Made by a program: the position numbers and the translations under genes
Assembly: GCA_028532985.1 (NCBI GenBank)
Contig: JANCIK010000011.1
Location: 1,488,001-1,552,000 of the forward strand
DNA length: 64,000 bases
Reading direction: 5' to 3'
Source: Stropharia rugosoannulata
Taxonomy: Eukaryota > Basidiomycota > Agaricomycetes > Agaricales > Strophariaceae
Notes under the pieces: generated by a model
Database searches by the model: none
Told to the model about the DNA's origin: nothing
What the model saw: the letters and a program-made list of their open reading frames with translations, nothing else
Shown here: positions 12,372 to 24,566 of the stretch, piece by piece
How positions within the stretch are numbered: position 1 is the first letter of the stretch
Layout: each line of letters begins with the position of its first letter

Positions 12372-13191
12372 ATGTAAGTTGACTTGAACTTCTCAGAATA
12401 ATATAAATGAATAACGTGTCAGGCCTCCTAAAGGCGGATTCAGGAAGAAGGCTCCATCAGATGGAACAGCAACACCTCTGACTCCTGTGAGGACTCCAGC
12501 TTGCCTTCACGATTGTTTACCTATCCTAAATTATTCGTAAATGCTCGTACACAGACACTGGCTGGTCAGCTCTCTTATCTTCATGAGCCCAGACCCTTCA
12601 AGAACCCCAACTATACGAAGAATATTAACCGCAGGGCCAAAAATTTGAAAACCGTGCTAGGACAAGAACGCGAGCGCGAACGTACAGAACGAGAAGCGCG
12701 CAGGCTTGAACGCGAAGAGAATGCTAAAGAAAACCTAGCAGCCGCTGTTGACGTTCAAGATGAGGCACCGACTTGTAAGCTTAATACTCTTCATCATGTA
12801 TGTTTCATGACCTTCTGCGGACTACAGACACCATGATTGAGGCACCACCCTCTGTTATCCCACACAAACACTTGTGCGACATTACGGGACTAGAAGTATG
12901 CTATATGCTCTATCGCATATATCCACTACTGAATGTCTGTAGGCTCCGTATACGGACCCAACGACTGGGTTGCGCTATCACGACAAGAACGTTTATGAGA
13001 TCATCAAAGGACTGGTGTGTTCAATGCATTCTGTCGAACAGCACCGAGAACTAAACACTTGCTGCTCTCTGTTACAGAGTACTAGCATTGCCAAAGATTA
13101 TCTATCCGGTGAGTTTGTTTGAATAAGCCTCCAAAAAGAATCATCGGCTGACAGCCAATCAGCTCGAGGTGTCCACTCCATCGTCAAGTAA
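12372..13191 (+). CDS. IES6: INO80 chromatin-remodelling complex subunit Ies6 (INO80C, YL1_C domain)
   Basis: Ies6 works with Arp5 in the INO80 nucleosome remodeller. Exons are 12372-12373, 12423-12486, 12555-12774, 12828-12895, 12943-13014, 13078-13108 and 13163-13191; together they encode 161 residues. RPFKNPNYTKNINRRAKNLK and the YL1_C block IEAPPSVIPHKHLCDITGLE, continued by PYTDPTTGLRYHDKNVYEII, are family hallmarks. The only start I find in frame is a codon split by a 49-nt intron. AT at 12372-12373 joins G at 12423 and gives MPPKGGFRKKAPS. The internal Met at 12501 would sit inside the next intron. The domain is certain; the split start is inferred. Confidence 0.88.
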
Positions 13192-13376
13192 TTGCTCTCG
13201 TCTGAGTATTTTTTATTCATTGTAAATATCCCGCAATCTACTGTATTTATACACACCAGAACTTTAAGTCTGACTAAGGGTGAGTTTCCTGTTCATTAAT
13301 GAACAGAACTTTCTTGCTTATTCCCATCAGATACCATTCATCCAAGTATATCGTTCAAAATAGCGAAAGGTCCCTA

Positions 13377-14740
13377 CTAAGTCGTCCCCGACCACTTTTC
13401 TTGCAACTGCAGTACAGCATCTACGGCAGCCTCCACAGACGAATCCGGTGTGTGGTATTTACCGATCCCAAGGATGCTCCTCGACTTCGTGTTGTCTAGA
13501 TGTGATAGTACTCCTGGCAGTGGCGTAATCGTTTCCAGAGGCACAATACGGTCTGCTACCTGCGGTCGCACTTCTTTTATATGTGCCGCAGCTGCGGCCC
13601 AAGTATACGTGCCACTATTGATAATGAAACGCGAGTTCTCGGCATCTGCATATGGAAGGCCTTCCAAAGCGAGAATATGCCCCCGTGCGACATCGCGTAC
13701 ATCCACTATCCAGTTCGGGGCGAACGGTATCTCACCTTTACTGAGAATTCCTTGCAAGAAGTCGTTTGTCCCCATATTGGCTTTGTTATCTGGAAGCGGG
13801 AACGTATTTGTGTATGGTCCAATGACGTATCCCGGAAGGACTGTACAGCGCATACATCACTCGGTTTGCGCCATCTCTAGCTCAAAGAAATTTAAAACTT
13901 ACTGGTGGCTACCTGAAGCTCTGAATGCTTAGTAACGAAATCCCAGAGCGCCTGCTCGGCCTTTATTTTTGCCGCGAAGTACACATAATACTTGTTATCT
14001 TTTTGTTCTTCCAATTCCTCTTCACAGTAAGTCCCCCAGTCTGGTGAGCATCAGAATGATTCGGGTGAAACTTTATACCGTCTGACGCACCTTTTTCAGT
14101 CAGCGTCAGCCCATGGAACGCAGGCATAAGGGTAGCTGAAAAGCAGGTGAACATGGAACTAATAGTGGATAAGGTAATTACGTACGACTCAAGAGGCAAC
14201 CAAACGAGCTTGTCACAATTATTTTGTTCACTCCAGCGCTTTGTGCCTGGCGCAGCACGTTTAATGTGCCCTCGACGGCGGACTACAATTTAACAACTCG
14301 TATAATCACATTCTCCCGGAAACCATACTGCTTAAAGGACGAACCTTGAATGTCTCGTTCACTCCTTGCTTTCCGGGTAACGCACATGCGAGGTGGATTA
14401 CCGCATAAACGTCTTTGAGTGCCTTGCTGAAGTCGCTGGTGGCGACATCGTCGATCTGCGTAAATTCTAAACCTGGTTTCTTCACGGTATCTGCTAATAG
14501 CTGATATTTAGGACCTCTTGCGGTACTGATGAAATTCAAGTGGACGTATGTAAGCTACATAACAGGATGTCAGAATCAATCGTTCTTACCCTCGAACACG
14601 ATAACCTCTCGCTAAAAGTTGCTCAGCGACATGTGTTGCAATGAATCCTCCTACGCCGGTGACCTATAATCTTGTCTCAGTCCATCAGGTTTAGGAATAG
14701 AAATCGACCGCGCAAGTACAAGTACAAGTTTCCCGCTCAT
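13377..14740 (-). CDS. Extended short-chain dehydrogenase (cinnamoyl-CoA/dihydroflavonol/Gre2-like reductase)
   Basis: This is an NAD(P)H-dependent reductase of the extended SDR group, which reduces aldehydes, ketones or acyl-CoA-type carbonyls; the substrate is not predictable. Seven exons (14740-14720, 14663-14590, 14525-14345, 14282-14186, 14135-14091, 14040-13903, 13840-13377) encode 339 residues. The cofactor loop VTGVGGFIATH is split by the first intron after MSGKLVL. The catalytic YxxxK reads YFAAK after NKYYV. VIHLACALP, VEGTLNVL and the proline block ILPGYVIGPYTNTF are family features. The protein lacks targeting signals. The exon 4 donor (GTACGT) was chosen over a nearby weaker one to keep phase. 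The open frame starting at Met 13853 is only the last exon. Confidence 0.88.
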
Positions 14741-15634
14741 TTGGTTTCAAGAGTGGTGGGGAGTATTCTGAAAGTTGGTAAGTCTCTTCACAAACTCTTA
14801 TATAAGAGTCCAGATAATCCATGTCTTAGTTCACTGTGAAGGAAAACAGCGTCACCTGGGGACGGTGTGGACCAGGATTTAACTGCCTTTCTCTCCTCCT
14901 TCCCTCAACCCTGAAACTCCTTGATTGGACACATCCGCAATTCTAGGTTAAGGACTGTATACATTTATTTCTACTCACAACTGGTGGTTTACGTGGCATG
15001 GCACACTCTGGTTCCACGTTTCAACCCGCATCTCTCTCTTAACGTGATAAAATGGCAAACCTTTACGGGGCACAGGCAGGGTAACCTGAGTGGAACATCC
15101 CAGGTTGAACTAATTATAGCTTTCACAGTACCAGTAGTGCAGAGCCTATACAGGACACGAGTATTATGAATGGAAGGCGGCAGACCGAATTAAAAGACGG
15201 TGTGATCATTCTAATGGCATTCCTGCTGCACGATTTGGGTCGCGGAGTTGTTGGGCATTTCTGTACCTTCACACAGTCCTAAGTCAACTACTCTATATAT
15301 AGAACATGTAACGGACTACTGACCCGGACGTGTTTGCCTTGTGTTTGCCAGTGTTAACTCGATATCTGGATTATGATATCTCGACAGTCACATCAACACG
15401 GCTTCACACCTTTTAATTTGTGAAATGTTTGGAAATCAGGATTCAGTTATTCGTCTATAAACTTGTTTAAGTCAACTAATGTTGAACAGATCGACACACA
15501 GCTACTTATGTTACACATATCGATGACCAGCGCGGTAACAAGGCCCGCCGCCAGCCGGAATGACACTGACAGTCAAATTTTACCTTGCCGGATGACTTCA
15601 AGTTGTTTTCTCTTAACCCAATTTCGACTCTGTC
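14741..15634. other. Intergenic, about 0.9 kb
   Basis: This holds the promoter side of the SDR gene at the left. The remainder contains only short unlinked frames. A TATA-like TCTATATATAG lies near 15291-15301, but no gene starts close to it. Confidence 0.45.
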
Positions 15635-17660
15635 ATGACACACGTCTACGTTGATGAGCACTGGGTCAACTATTCTGAGTCTCTTGACGAGTTCTGGGCT
15701 CTCCTTGAGCTTGATTCAGCCAACTTTCACTTGGCCAGCAGCAATGATGTTCTAACGCTCTCGAGGACAGCAAGACAGGTAATCCAAGGCCAGGACCGAC
15801 TCGAGTTTTGTGTGTGGATGAATGATTTGAGTAGAAAAGTGTGGGAGATTTACTACCGAGGTGCGTCACTCAAATTCCCCTGTCGTTCCTTTGTCACCCT
15901 GAGATCACTAATACTTGCCCTTGGACAGGCAATCAGCCCATTGTTGCCTTCCAGGCTGTTGACGCCCAGGATAAACTAATACATCCTAGTGACTCTGATA
16001 CACTGCCAAACCCCGACGGTGTCATGGCTTTTGAGAACGATGGGCATTGGACAAATTTCAAGGGTACTATCTACTTTCAGTGTGACTCTCCCGAAGCGAC
16101 TGTAGTTGAAGATCTACTCAGTGCTGAAGCTTATTTGTACTTCTTGTTACAAGCAAGGCCGGATAGGGTCTCTGTTCTTGGAGTCTACGTGGTTCATAGT
16201 GGACTACATCTCGTTATTGCTAATGCTGAAGGCGTCACGGCGAGCCCTGTCATGCAGATGGAAAGCGACAAAGAAATCAACTTGTTGTCTGCTTTCCTAT
16301 ACCGTCTTCTTGAACCATCCTCCTTCAATGCTAGATCCCACTATTTCAAGGCGCAGTGAAATGCAGAACAACGATGGGTCTTTGACGTTACGCTGCACAT
16401 CGACGGGGAGACTATCAACTGCTCTGGTTGTTCTCTCAAGCGCGCACGATCGTCTTTTGGATCTAGAGAACATGCTTTCATCAACAACAATCCGAACTCT
16501 GTGAACAGGTCCTTCGTCGGGGTCATCAAAGAGTAGTATTCTGAGCGAGGCTTCTATCTGGAGGCGAAAATTCTGCAACATATTCATGACAAGGACAGAT
16601 TAGAGCAGTATACATCAGCCAATGGAGTCATTCCAAGCATACCTGGAGTTGTACACTTGGTTCATGAAGAAGAAGTGAAATGCCATAACGGAGAGACCAT
16701 AACTTGTGGAAATCAAATCAAATCAAGACTCGGACAGCTCTAAAAAAGATTGGCACGCGATTCATGGATATACGGACCCCCTTCGAAGCCCTTATTACCA
16801 CTTATGATTTGCTCGAAAGTACGTATCGAACAGTAACGCTTTTGCCATCTTCTGATTTCCTATACATGTACTGTAGCAACACGCCTTCTCCACAGGCATG
16901 GCGTTTTGCACCGCGACATCAGCCCAGGAAATGTGCTTGCTTTGGCGGATAAGCCGATTGCACTACCTGTTTCTGACGATAAGAGAACTCAATCTCTTTC
17001 ATGTGTAGCAGGTGCATCGTCTATGGCCGCGTTCCGATCTGCGCGATATCTGATGGGAATTACGCAAGTAATCTCCTTTTCGCAATTAGACGCTTAATTT
17101 ATGGTTAAACCCTAGGAATGACCCGCACGATACGTGTGATTTGCTTATTGATTTTGGTCTTTAGAAACTAATGCAAATCGTTCGGGGCAAGAAGGGAATC
17201 CACCTCTACGACATGCTCTGTGCCATGACGCAGAGTCTATCTTTTGGCTGCTTGTGTGATGGTCTATCAATGCCACACCAGCGGGTGAGCATGCTAAACC
17301 TCTACCTGCCTCTGACAGCATCACCTTCTTGGACGATATAGCCGACATCAGGCCGCTGGCTTTCAAAGAGTCGTTTTTCAATTCTGCATACGCTCCTCTG
17401 AACAGTCTTTTGAATATTCTTTCGAACTGTATAGAGTTTGATCCTAATTGAGCGAGCAGTATTTACGCCTCTAATTGTTGATTCATTGGTAACAATCAAG
17501 GTATGTCTAAGCTGTGTGTCTGCTTTTGTTTCCAACGAGCATGTTATTTATGTATTGACAGGAGCAGCATCCTTTTCTGCAAGCATATGTCAGACTGCAA
17601 AAAATTGCTGATGGTTTAAGAGTCCCCATTCGATCCCTAACGATAATCGATGTCGGTTAA
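15635..17660 (+). pseudogene. Decayed FunK1-type fungal protein kinase
   Basis: The conceptual product resembles the FunK1 kinases expanded in Agaricomycetes. It reads MTHVYVDEHWVNYSESLDEF, continues across an intron (about 15861-15928), and reaches an in-frame TGA at 16357-16359. The same frame then continues with RWVFDVTLHIDG to a TAG at 16534-16536, and on through SERGFYLEAKIL. A frame change occurs near 16700-16745, after which TRFMDIRTPFEALITTYDLL follows. The catalytic loop HRDISPGNVLAL is intact near 16910, and a C-terminal piece HPFLQAYVRLQKIADGL lies near 17570. None of the stops has a nearby donor that would remove it as an intron. The kinase is therefore almost certainly non-functional. 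The right boundary is approximate. Confidence 0.75.
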
Positions 17661-18196
17661 GAGCATGTAAGTTGTAAACGGGCACACAAGGAAAAGATGC
17701 GGTCAGTCACACTAAATTTAACCTCTATTCTGAGACCAGTTGCAATATTACTGTAGTATCTGCTTAAGTCACCGCTGGGTACTGGGCCAGTGCTATTCAT
17801 TAGCGCTTCAGACTCTGTACCACCATTCCGTTGAATTTGCTAGTGGAACTGCAGCCTGCGCACCATACACTGCTGTTCATTAGACTAACCTCTGATATTC
17901 AATCATGATGGATGATGGATGCCGGTCTACGTCGGCAAAATGATGTTGATAAAACTCGAAACCTGAGGCTGAGGATCAAAGTCAAATAGTACCTGAATAC
18001 TATTCGATTCTCATGATTGATTTGAATCCCATCTACTATCAAAGTTGGCAGAGCTTTCGAGGACATTGTATTTACCAAGACCGGCTTCTTAAAGTGAAAA
18101 TTCGAAATGATGCACCGCCGTCTGCGTATTGCAGATCTCCTAACTTAGCGGCTTGTCTGGACAACATACGGTGTCTGAATGCGGTGATATAAGTAG
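17661..18196. other. Intergenic upstream of the DUF6533-like gene
   Basis: No coding potential is seen. The sequence includes the end of the kinase relic and the promoter of the membrane-protein gene; its TATA element is not clear. Confidence 0.4.
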
Positions 18197-19559
18197 ATGA
18201 CCGACTCACAAGCGTATCAGTGCCCCAGGATTGTCATGTCTCTTTCTAACACTACAGGAAGCGCCACAAACCTAGTACCGCCTATCTATGTTTCTACGCC
18301 TCTTATGTTCTTTCCAGAAAGGTTAGCCTATCAAATTAGTGTTGCGACCTACACACATATTGGCTGTTTAGCAGTAAGTATTCCCGATTAAAACATTGTA
18401 AACTTGACAATTCCGGCGAACGACTCATAATGCATAATGCTACGACCGTATTAGGTGGTGCTTTGGGACGCTATTGACAATATCAAACTCGACTACAAAC
18501 TTCTCTTCAAACATAAAGTGGGCCCAGCTACTGGTATTTACTTCACCGCCCGGTAAGTACGATATATTCGCGCGTGCCCTCGGTTTCACGGGACTGTGGG
18601 CTGGAAAGGATATCTGTTCTGATATATATGCTATCCCGCGCCGTCTTGCTAAGTACGTTCACCGGCTCCGTTGCAATGTAAATGATGATTTACCAATGGC
18701 AATCGCTTACAGCAATACCCATATCCGACTGTACGAGGATGTACAATATCATAAATGGATTTTTAATCGTCTTCTCGTACGCAACAAAAGCTCTCTTTGC
18801 TCTGCGCGTATGTGCAGTATATGGCATGCAGCGCAGCGCCATAGCGGTCTACGGCGGGCTCTGGCTTGTCGTGGCTGGAATGATCACCACTTTCCCAATC
18901 ACATTTACAGCTGCCCACGTAGCGGGGACGCAATACTGCGGCGAGGTGCTCAAAGGAAATCTACTTGGGCCAACCTGGATCATCTTCACCGTGAACAACG
19001 TCCTGGTCTACGCAGGCGTCGCATACCGGGTGACCAAGATGTTCCCGGAGCACAAAGGCTCAGACAGCAAAGACTCGTGGATTTCCTTGCCCATTGTATT
19101 CCGTCCGACAAGGCTGCCTACAGTTTCGCGCGCCTTGCTCCAGGGAAGCCAGCTATACTTTTTGTGAGGTGTTCGCTTTAACTCAGAGACCAAGCTGATG
19201 TTAATGATCCCACCAGGGTCGCCCTGCTGACAAGCACAATAGTCACGGTCTGCGTGTACGCGTTCCCGCAGGACCCGCCGATCCGCGTCATGTTTATCGT
19301 CTGTTATATAACGCTCATCCACATCTTATCCAGCCGAGTTTATCGCAACATCAAGCTGGGATTGATGTCCGATAGCACATTAACGGACGGAGCGCTGGGA
19401 GCGATGGTGTTCCAAGACCCAGGTGTAAAGGAAGGTCCATATATGCGCGACGAGGGCCTCACTTCGAGACCTGTTACTACTCGCAACGTCGGGGGAAGCG
19501 CAGTACTTGATGGCAATAGTCCGCCAACAGCCGTGACGCAGGAACAGGGCATGGTGTAG
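18197..19559 (+). CDS. DUF6533-like multi-pass membrane protein
   Basis: This belongs to a large basidiomycete family of about seven transmembrane helices with no established role. Five exons (18197-18373, 18455-18552, 18609-18652, 18713-19163, 19217-19559) sum to 370 residues. The family block VVLWDAIDNIKLDYKLLFKH begins exon 2. Hydrophobic segments follow at RISVLIYMLS, GFLIVFSYATKALFALRVCA, AVYGGLWLVVAGMITTFPIT, TWIIFTVNNVLVYAGVAYRV, and LYFLVALLTSTIVTVCVYAF. The C-terminal 80 residues are soluble. Translation could start instead at the second Met (MSLSNTTG, 18236). The exon 3 to exon 4 junction uses donor GTACGT to keep the frame. Family placement is from recalled motifs. Confidence 0.75.
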
Positions 19560-19649
19560 TACACATATCTAGTCGGGAACGGATCAAGGATGCGAAAGGG
19601 AGCAGGATACGCAGCAATCGAATGATGTACCCATCGGCAATTAGTATGA

Positions 19650-21115
19650 TTATGAGCGCCTACGCATTACAAGACCCGCAAGAGCTTCAAGAGCTTCACG
19701 TGCAGTACTTTGAGGTAGGACCTCGAGAACTTCGACAGCTTTGTCGGCATATGCCTGAGCCAATTCACGAGTCCGGTTGACGCCTGCTGACCGCAGAACG
19801 AGGTCGCGCGCCTATGGGCATGTAAGCCAAACAAAGTGAATGTATAATATCAGATAACTCACTTTCTCCACATCACCTTCTCCGGAGAACTTACGTCCTA
19901 TCAGAGCACCCATTTCTTCATGTTCTTCCCAGGCATAAAGCGCGGGGCCCGTGGCAAGCCCAAGGCCTAGATCAGCACCACCGGGCTTGCCAAGCGCTAC
20001 GGAGGCGGCTTCGTAGTCCAGTACATCGTCAACAAGCTATGGAAAGGTCAGCGATGAACGCGCATAGAAGTGAGTATTACCTGGAACGCAATTCCTAGAT
20101 TCCGGCCATACGCGTATGCTACCTCCTTCCACTGTTCACCATCAATAGCACCACCCAGAACGACTGACGCGCGCGCGCCCTTAGCCATTAGACTGGCGGT
20201 CTTCAAGTAGGTCTTTTGCAGGTATATGTTCCACGCCTCTTGTGTGGCACCCTTACTTTGTACTCCCGCTCCCTGACCTGCATCCTTGACTTCCCGTAGC
20301 TGCAATATTTCGCCCTCTACGAGATTGGCAAGGATGCTGGCGATCAGTTCCGTCGCTTCCGAGTCCCCGAGTCTAGCAAGAGCAACTGAGGCACGCCCAA
20401 GTACGAAGTTGCCGGCAAGCACGCTACGCTTGTTCCCGAAAGACGCCGGAGCTGATGGTGCACCCCGGCGCAAGGTGGACGTGTCAATAACATCGTCATG
20501 CAAAAGGGAGGCGGTATGCATCATTTCGAGGATCTGTGCGAGGCGGAGCTGCGTTGGAAGAATTTGATCCGCGAGGGCTGCCGTGTGAGGTGTGGATGAC
20601 GGGGAAGGAGGTGAGGGAGAAGTGCGATGTCGCCGGGAGGGTCCAGTGGGCGGCGGTATGCTGAATGTGGGCGAAAAACGTGTGGTATCGCGCGGCTGGC
20701 TGGGGTTCCAGTCGTTCAAAACGTCCGGTCGCGTCAGTGGCCAATCAAGACCCGTATCTGAGTCCTCCCCTTCTAACCCTTCAGCTCGCCGCCGTGTGGC
20801 AAGTTCCTCCGCCTCCCCGAGCTTCTTCTCCCACCGCGCACCCAGTCCATTCGTCGCCTGGGCCATGAGCAAAACAATGAGTGGGCGAACCTGTTTGGAG
20901 GGGTGTCGGAAGTAATACTGGGTAGCCTCCGTTATTGTTGGGTGGCCCGCACTGAGCAAGTCAGGTAACGACGCGCGCAATGCGGCGAGTTCAGACGCGA
21001 CGGGGCCGAAAGGGTCTGGTGAAGGTACAGCTGTACTACTGCATCTGTGTAGTCGACGGAAGGCAAGTCTCAAAGTACATCTGCGATGCATTGATTGCTG
21101 CAAATTGATACGCAT
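19650..21115 (-). CDS. COQ1: Mitochondrial trans-polyprenyl diphosphate synthase (ubiquinone side chain)
   Basis: This head-to-tail prenyltransferase condenses isopentenyl diphosphate into the polyprenyl tail of coenzyme Q in mitochondria. Exons are 21115-20081, 20036-19863 and 19811-19650; together they encode 456 residues. The N-terminus MRINLQQSMHRRCTLRLAFR is rich in Arg and hydrophobic residues, typical of a mitochondrial presequence; a second Met follows at residue 9. The KQVRP block precedes the first Asp-rich motif HDDVIDTSTLRRG, which is complete. The second, LVDDVLDYE, is at the start of exon 2. A roughly 80-residue Ser/Pro/Arg-rich insertion (around residues 95-180) separates KQVRPLIVLL from the first Asp-rich helix and contains no recognised domain. 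Confidence 0.93.
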
Positions 21116-22132
21116 TCAAGTTGCGGACATCGAAAGGACTTGGGGAAGACGTACGGAATTTGTCAACGAGTTTTGGAAGAATTACTCGCACTGCTTGCTG
21201 TTGTAAACACCAAACTTGAGTCGACGTCATGAGCTGTATGATAAAACTCACGAAAGCAAGACAACAACTGTAAAATCGTTGGTCCTAGCATGCTGAAGGC
21301 AACAAAGTAAACTTACAAGAAATATAGGGAAATGAGAACACTTGAAATGACGCCTCACGTTGGCCAATTTCTGTATTACATAAGTCGGGTATCGCCGTGG
21401 GAAGAGGCATCATGCATCAACTTGGAAAATCGCCAAACGTTCCGTGTCCCTGAACCTCCTGCCTTTGGCCCACCTCCTTGCAACCTCCGAGCCTTCGTTG
21501 CATTGGACGATGATCGATGAACGATGACACTTGCACTAAATTCTACGGATCTCGGATATCTGACGTCTTGTGCTTTCTCTGGATATCCACTTGCTATGAC
21601 TGCTGAAGTATTTCACAAGGCCACAAACTTTCAACGTACCAGTCATTATCCTGCATGAACACGTACAAGAAGCACTTATCACATTGAACACCTGACTCTG
21701 TCTATGAACATCCACTAGGCCAACAACATGCAAGCGTTGTGAATGGTGAATGGTGAAAGCGTGTTAGGCCTAAAGGTCCAGCCGTTCATTCTAACATACT
21801 TCAAACTTCAAAGCTTCAAGTTCCATGCGTCCTACGTTCGTCCATCCGTTGGAACTATGTAATTACCGCTTCTTCGGGCTATGTAAATGGAGTGGAGACA
21901 GTTGTCTGTCACGTTGTGATCGTTGAGGTAAATGTTGCGCATGAAATCGCCACTAGTCACTGACACTAAGATGCAAGCTTCATTTTGATACCAACGCAAA
22001 ATCCAGTAGTCCAGCTGCAATATTTACTTATTGTCTATAGAGTTCTGCAATACGAAGTCATGTAAGTCCTTTCAAATGTTGAAACGTATTGTAATTCATT
22101 AATGAAAGCAGCCCCCGTACTTCAACCCGAAG
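21116..22132. other. Intergenic, about 1 kb
   Basis: Between the COQ1 promoter and the 3' end of the first peroxygenase gene. Only unlinked short frames are present. No repeat family was recognised. Confidence 0.45.
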
Positions 22133-23510
22133 TTATACAAATGCAGGCACCTGTGTACAACCTCGGCCCTGTAATGGACCAAAGAAGAAGCCCAGGTTCT
22201 GATTGAGAGCCTCAAGAAGGACCCCGGTGGCATTGGGATAAAGTCCTCGCACGGTGACGTTGACAAAGTCGGTGTAGAGCTTGCAGAAATCGGTGAAGTC
22301 GGCAGAGTTCGGGTTCAATGTGTAACTATTCAGAGTGCCATTATTCGCACCAGGCTCTATAGGATGAGGAAGGAAAATCTCCTGTATGCCTCCACCAATG
22401 AGGTTCAAAGTCCAGGAGGTATTCGACCTGAAGAAACCGGCAGGCATCTCCCCGTTCTGGAAGAACCCTCGCGCAACAGTCATGTTGAGTGTGAGGCTGG
22501 CTGTTTCGCGTCCATCCACGAAGAAGGCGAGCGGGAAAACCGATTCCGCGTATGCGGTATAGTAGCGTGGAGATACGAAACTGAATTGCGGATTTGTAGC
22601 GATCGAATCTTGGATACGCTGGAAGCGGAATTCGGATGCGACAGTTAAATTGTACGATCCGGCTCCAAAGCGATTGGCGAACGAGGTGAGCTGCGAAAGT
22701 AGTTAGTTCTTATGTCTCGTTTATTGATATCTGAACAGTTGGTACAGACCTCGTCAAAGAGCGACTCATTGAAGCTGTGGTTGTCCCCAAAAAATGCATC
22801 ACCTATATAATGGGTTACTCTATCACTGATTGCAGGCAAAACGGGTGTTATAAATACCTCGAGTGGTACTGGCATCTCCTTCAAATACTGCATGTGTGTC
22901 GAGTCCACCAACAATAGCAGGCGCGGGAGGATTTGGCCCCGTTTCTGGCGTCTTCCCGCCAATGCTCAGGAGATCCGTGACCAAGTTCCCATCCACCAGA
23001 TGAGCAGCATAGGTGACAAAAACGGCTAGATCATTTCCCATATTGAAGCCTATCGATGAAAGGGAGCTTTAGACCATCATCATAATAAAACGGGCTAAAT
23101 GAACACTGAAGGGGGTATTACCTTCTTGAACAGCATTCACAATCTGGGAAGGAGATGCGACGCCACTCCGTGGGAGATACTGTCGGTTACAAGAATTTTT
23201 TTAGCGTTGTGAATGGGAAACAATGCTTGCAACGTACCCCATGGTTAGCAAGGGTGTTCAGTCCTGGGCAAGGGCCGCGGATGTCGTAGGGTCCAGGCGC
23301 GATGAATGGATGTGCAGGATCATTCACCAGTTTGGTGCTGGTATCATTGAGCGGACCCGGTGGGGAGGGAAGTGCGCGGATGGTAAGTTGGGGGAGAATC
23401 TCGTCAAGCTCTCGAGCGGATAGCCCAGCAAGAGACCCATAGCTCGGGAAGCCTACGGCTGATCTTAAAGCAAGAAAAATTGTGGAAGCAGTGAGTAGGA
23501 CTCGAGCCAT
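22133..23510 (-). CDS. Unspecific (aromatic) peroxygenase, heme-thiolate, copy 1
   Basis: This secreted heme-thiolate enzyme (EC 1.11.2.1 family, Pfam Peroxidase_2) uses H2O2 to oxygenate aromatic, alkyl and other substrates outside the cell. Exons 23510-23238, 23179-23122, 23049-22858, 22802-22750 and 22690-22133 encode 377 residues. A signal peptide (MARVLLTASTIFLALRSAVG) and propeptide-like region come first. The axial Cys is in PCPGLNTLANHG. The magnesium site is EGDAS, and the acid-base pair of long peroxygenases is in RYYTAYAE (Arg, then Glu seven residues on). A C-terminal CKLYTDFVN/GCTQ cysteine pair matches the disulphide of the Agrocybe enzyme. It is the first of three tandem copies, and a TATATAAAG box lies about 42 bp upstream. 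Confidence 0.96.
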
Positions 23511-24566
23511 CTTGTCTTCACTGGATGTAGTCGTGCCTGCTTCAAGACGCCTTTATATACCTTTTTGTCAAGGTACAGTTTCCCTGTGATAGTCAACAGA
23601 AGATCCTAGCACGCCAAAATTTTTGCGAATGCCTTCTCTCTGGCGATTTACCCATGCCAGTGTACGATAATAGGGCGGAGTCCCAATGTAGACATAGTAT
23701 CATCGTGGAAAGTTCCGCGATGGCGCGTTGGCATATAAGATGGAAAATGGAGGTTAAGCAGTCACTGGATTGTTCAAATATCGCATTTACTGCCGTTCAA
23801 AGCAGCGCTTACGAGGCAACGTAAACATGTTTGATACTTCGGCATATTATTATACTCTACTAGGACCATCGATCAAGGGCACTCAAATATAGAGAGTGGT
23901 AAATATTCTCGTTATGGCACCAACAACGTGGACTACAGATCAGTAGAAAGACGGTCAGGCGCCTTTCTTTAAGCCGAGATCTCCGCTTGCACTCCCACTT
24001 TTATTTTTGAACGCTTTTGGGCTCTAAATGTAGCATGACAACGCTCCAGGCTGACTGCGCAGACCTCCAGCAGGGCCGTATTCTAATATCGTTGACCTCA
24101 TCGTCTCGGATGAGGAACCGTTCCTCTAGCCTCGACGCTGATCGTTGACTGTAAAACTGCCCTGAGTCAGGACATGCGTTGAAGCGACAGATCAAGCTAA
24201 CTTCTTTTGGAGCATCAGGCAGCGGGTTCATGTGGTGTCAGTTGGGGAGGGTGTGAAACTATTCATACTATTCTCAAATTATCCAGCAAGACTTCGGTGC
24301 GGTGTTCGTACACATGGTCATTTAAGATTTAGGTGACAATTCTCAACGACTATGGGGTCATTGAGCACAATGGTCGAAGAGGCCATATAACTCATTCAGG
24401 TCGCATTCTCGCTTGTTTGTAACATCTGGTCAAGTTCGATGACAGCCACAAGCTCGCTCATTGGTTAACGATTACAAACAAAGGTAGTACGACATTAAAT
24501 TCTACCGGCTACTTGGGAAGCGTACAAACCGGTCTAAGAGTTGATTGATAACTGGATCTATAGTAG
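23511..24566. other. Intergenic spacer between peroxygenase copies 1 and 2
   Basis: This 1056-bp spacer contains the copy 1 promoter and the copy 2 3' flank. A 76-codon frame at 24001-24231 (-) has no recognisable features. The spacer between copies 2 and 3 is nearly the same length (1046 bp), as expected from tandem duplication. Confidence 0.5.
23552..23559 (-). promoter_or_regulatory. TATA box of peroxygenase copy 1
   Basis: The minus strand reads TATATAAAGG here, about 42-49 bp before the ATG at 23510. The other two copies also have TATA elements 32-72 bp upstream, consistent with strong inducible secreted-enzyme promoters. Confidence 0.5.

Noticed and set aside
12501..12836. Alternative start of the Ies6 gene at the ATG at 12501
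   Set aside because: This ATG lies inside the proposed second intron. Its frame joins the domain only by reading through, and it would discard the conserved-looking MPPKGGFRKK segment. It remains a fallback.
24001..24231. 76-codon frame between peroxygenase copies 1 and 2
   Set aside because: No similarity to peroxygenase exons and no partner exon; not a truncated fourth copy.
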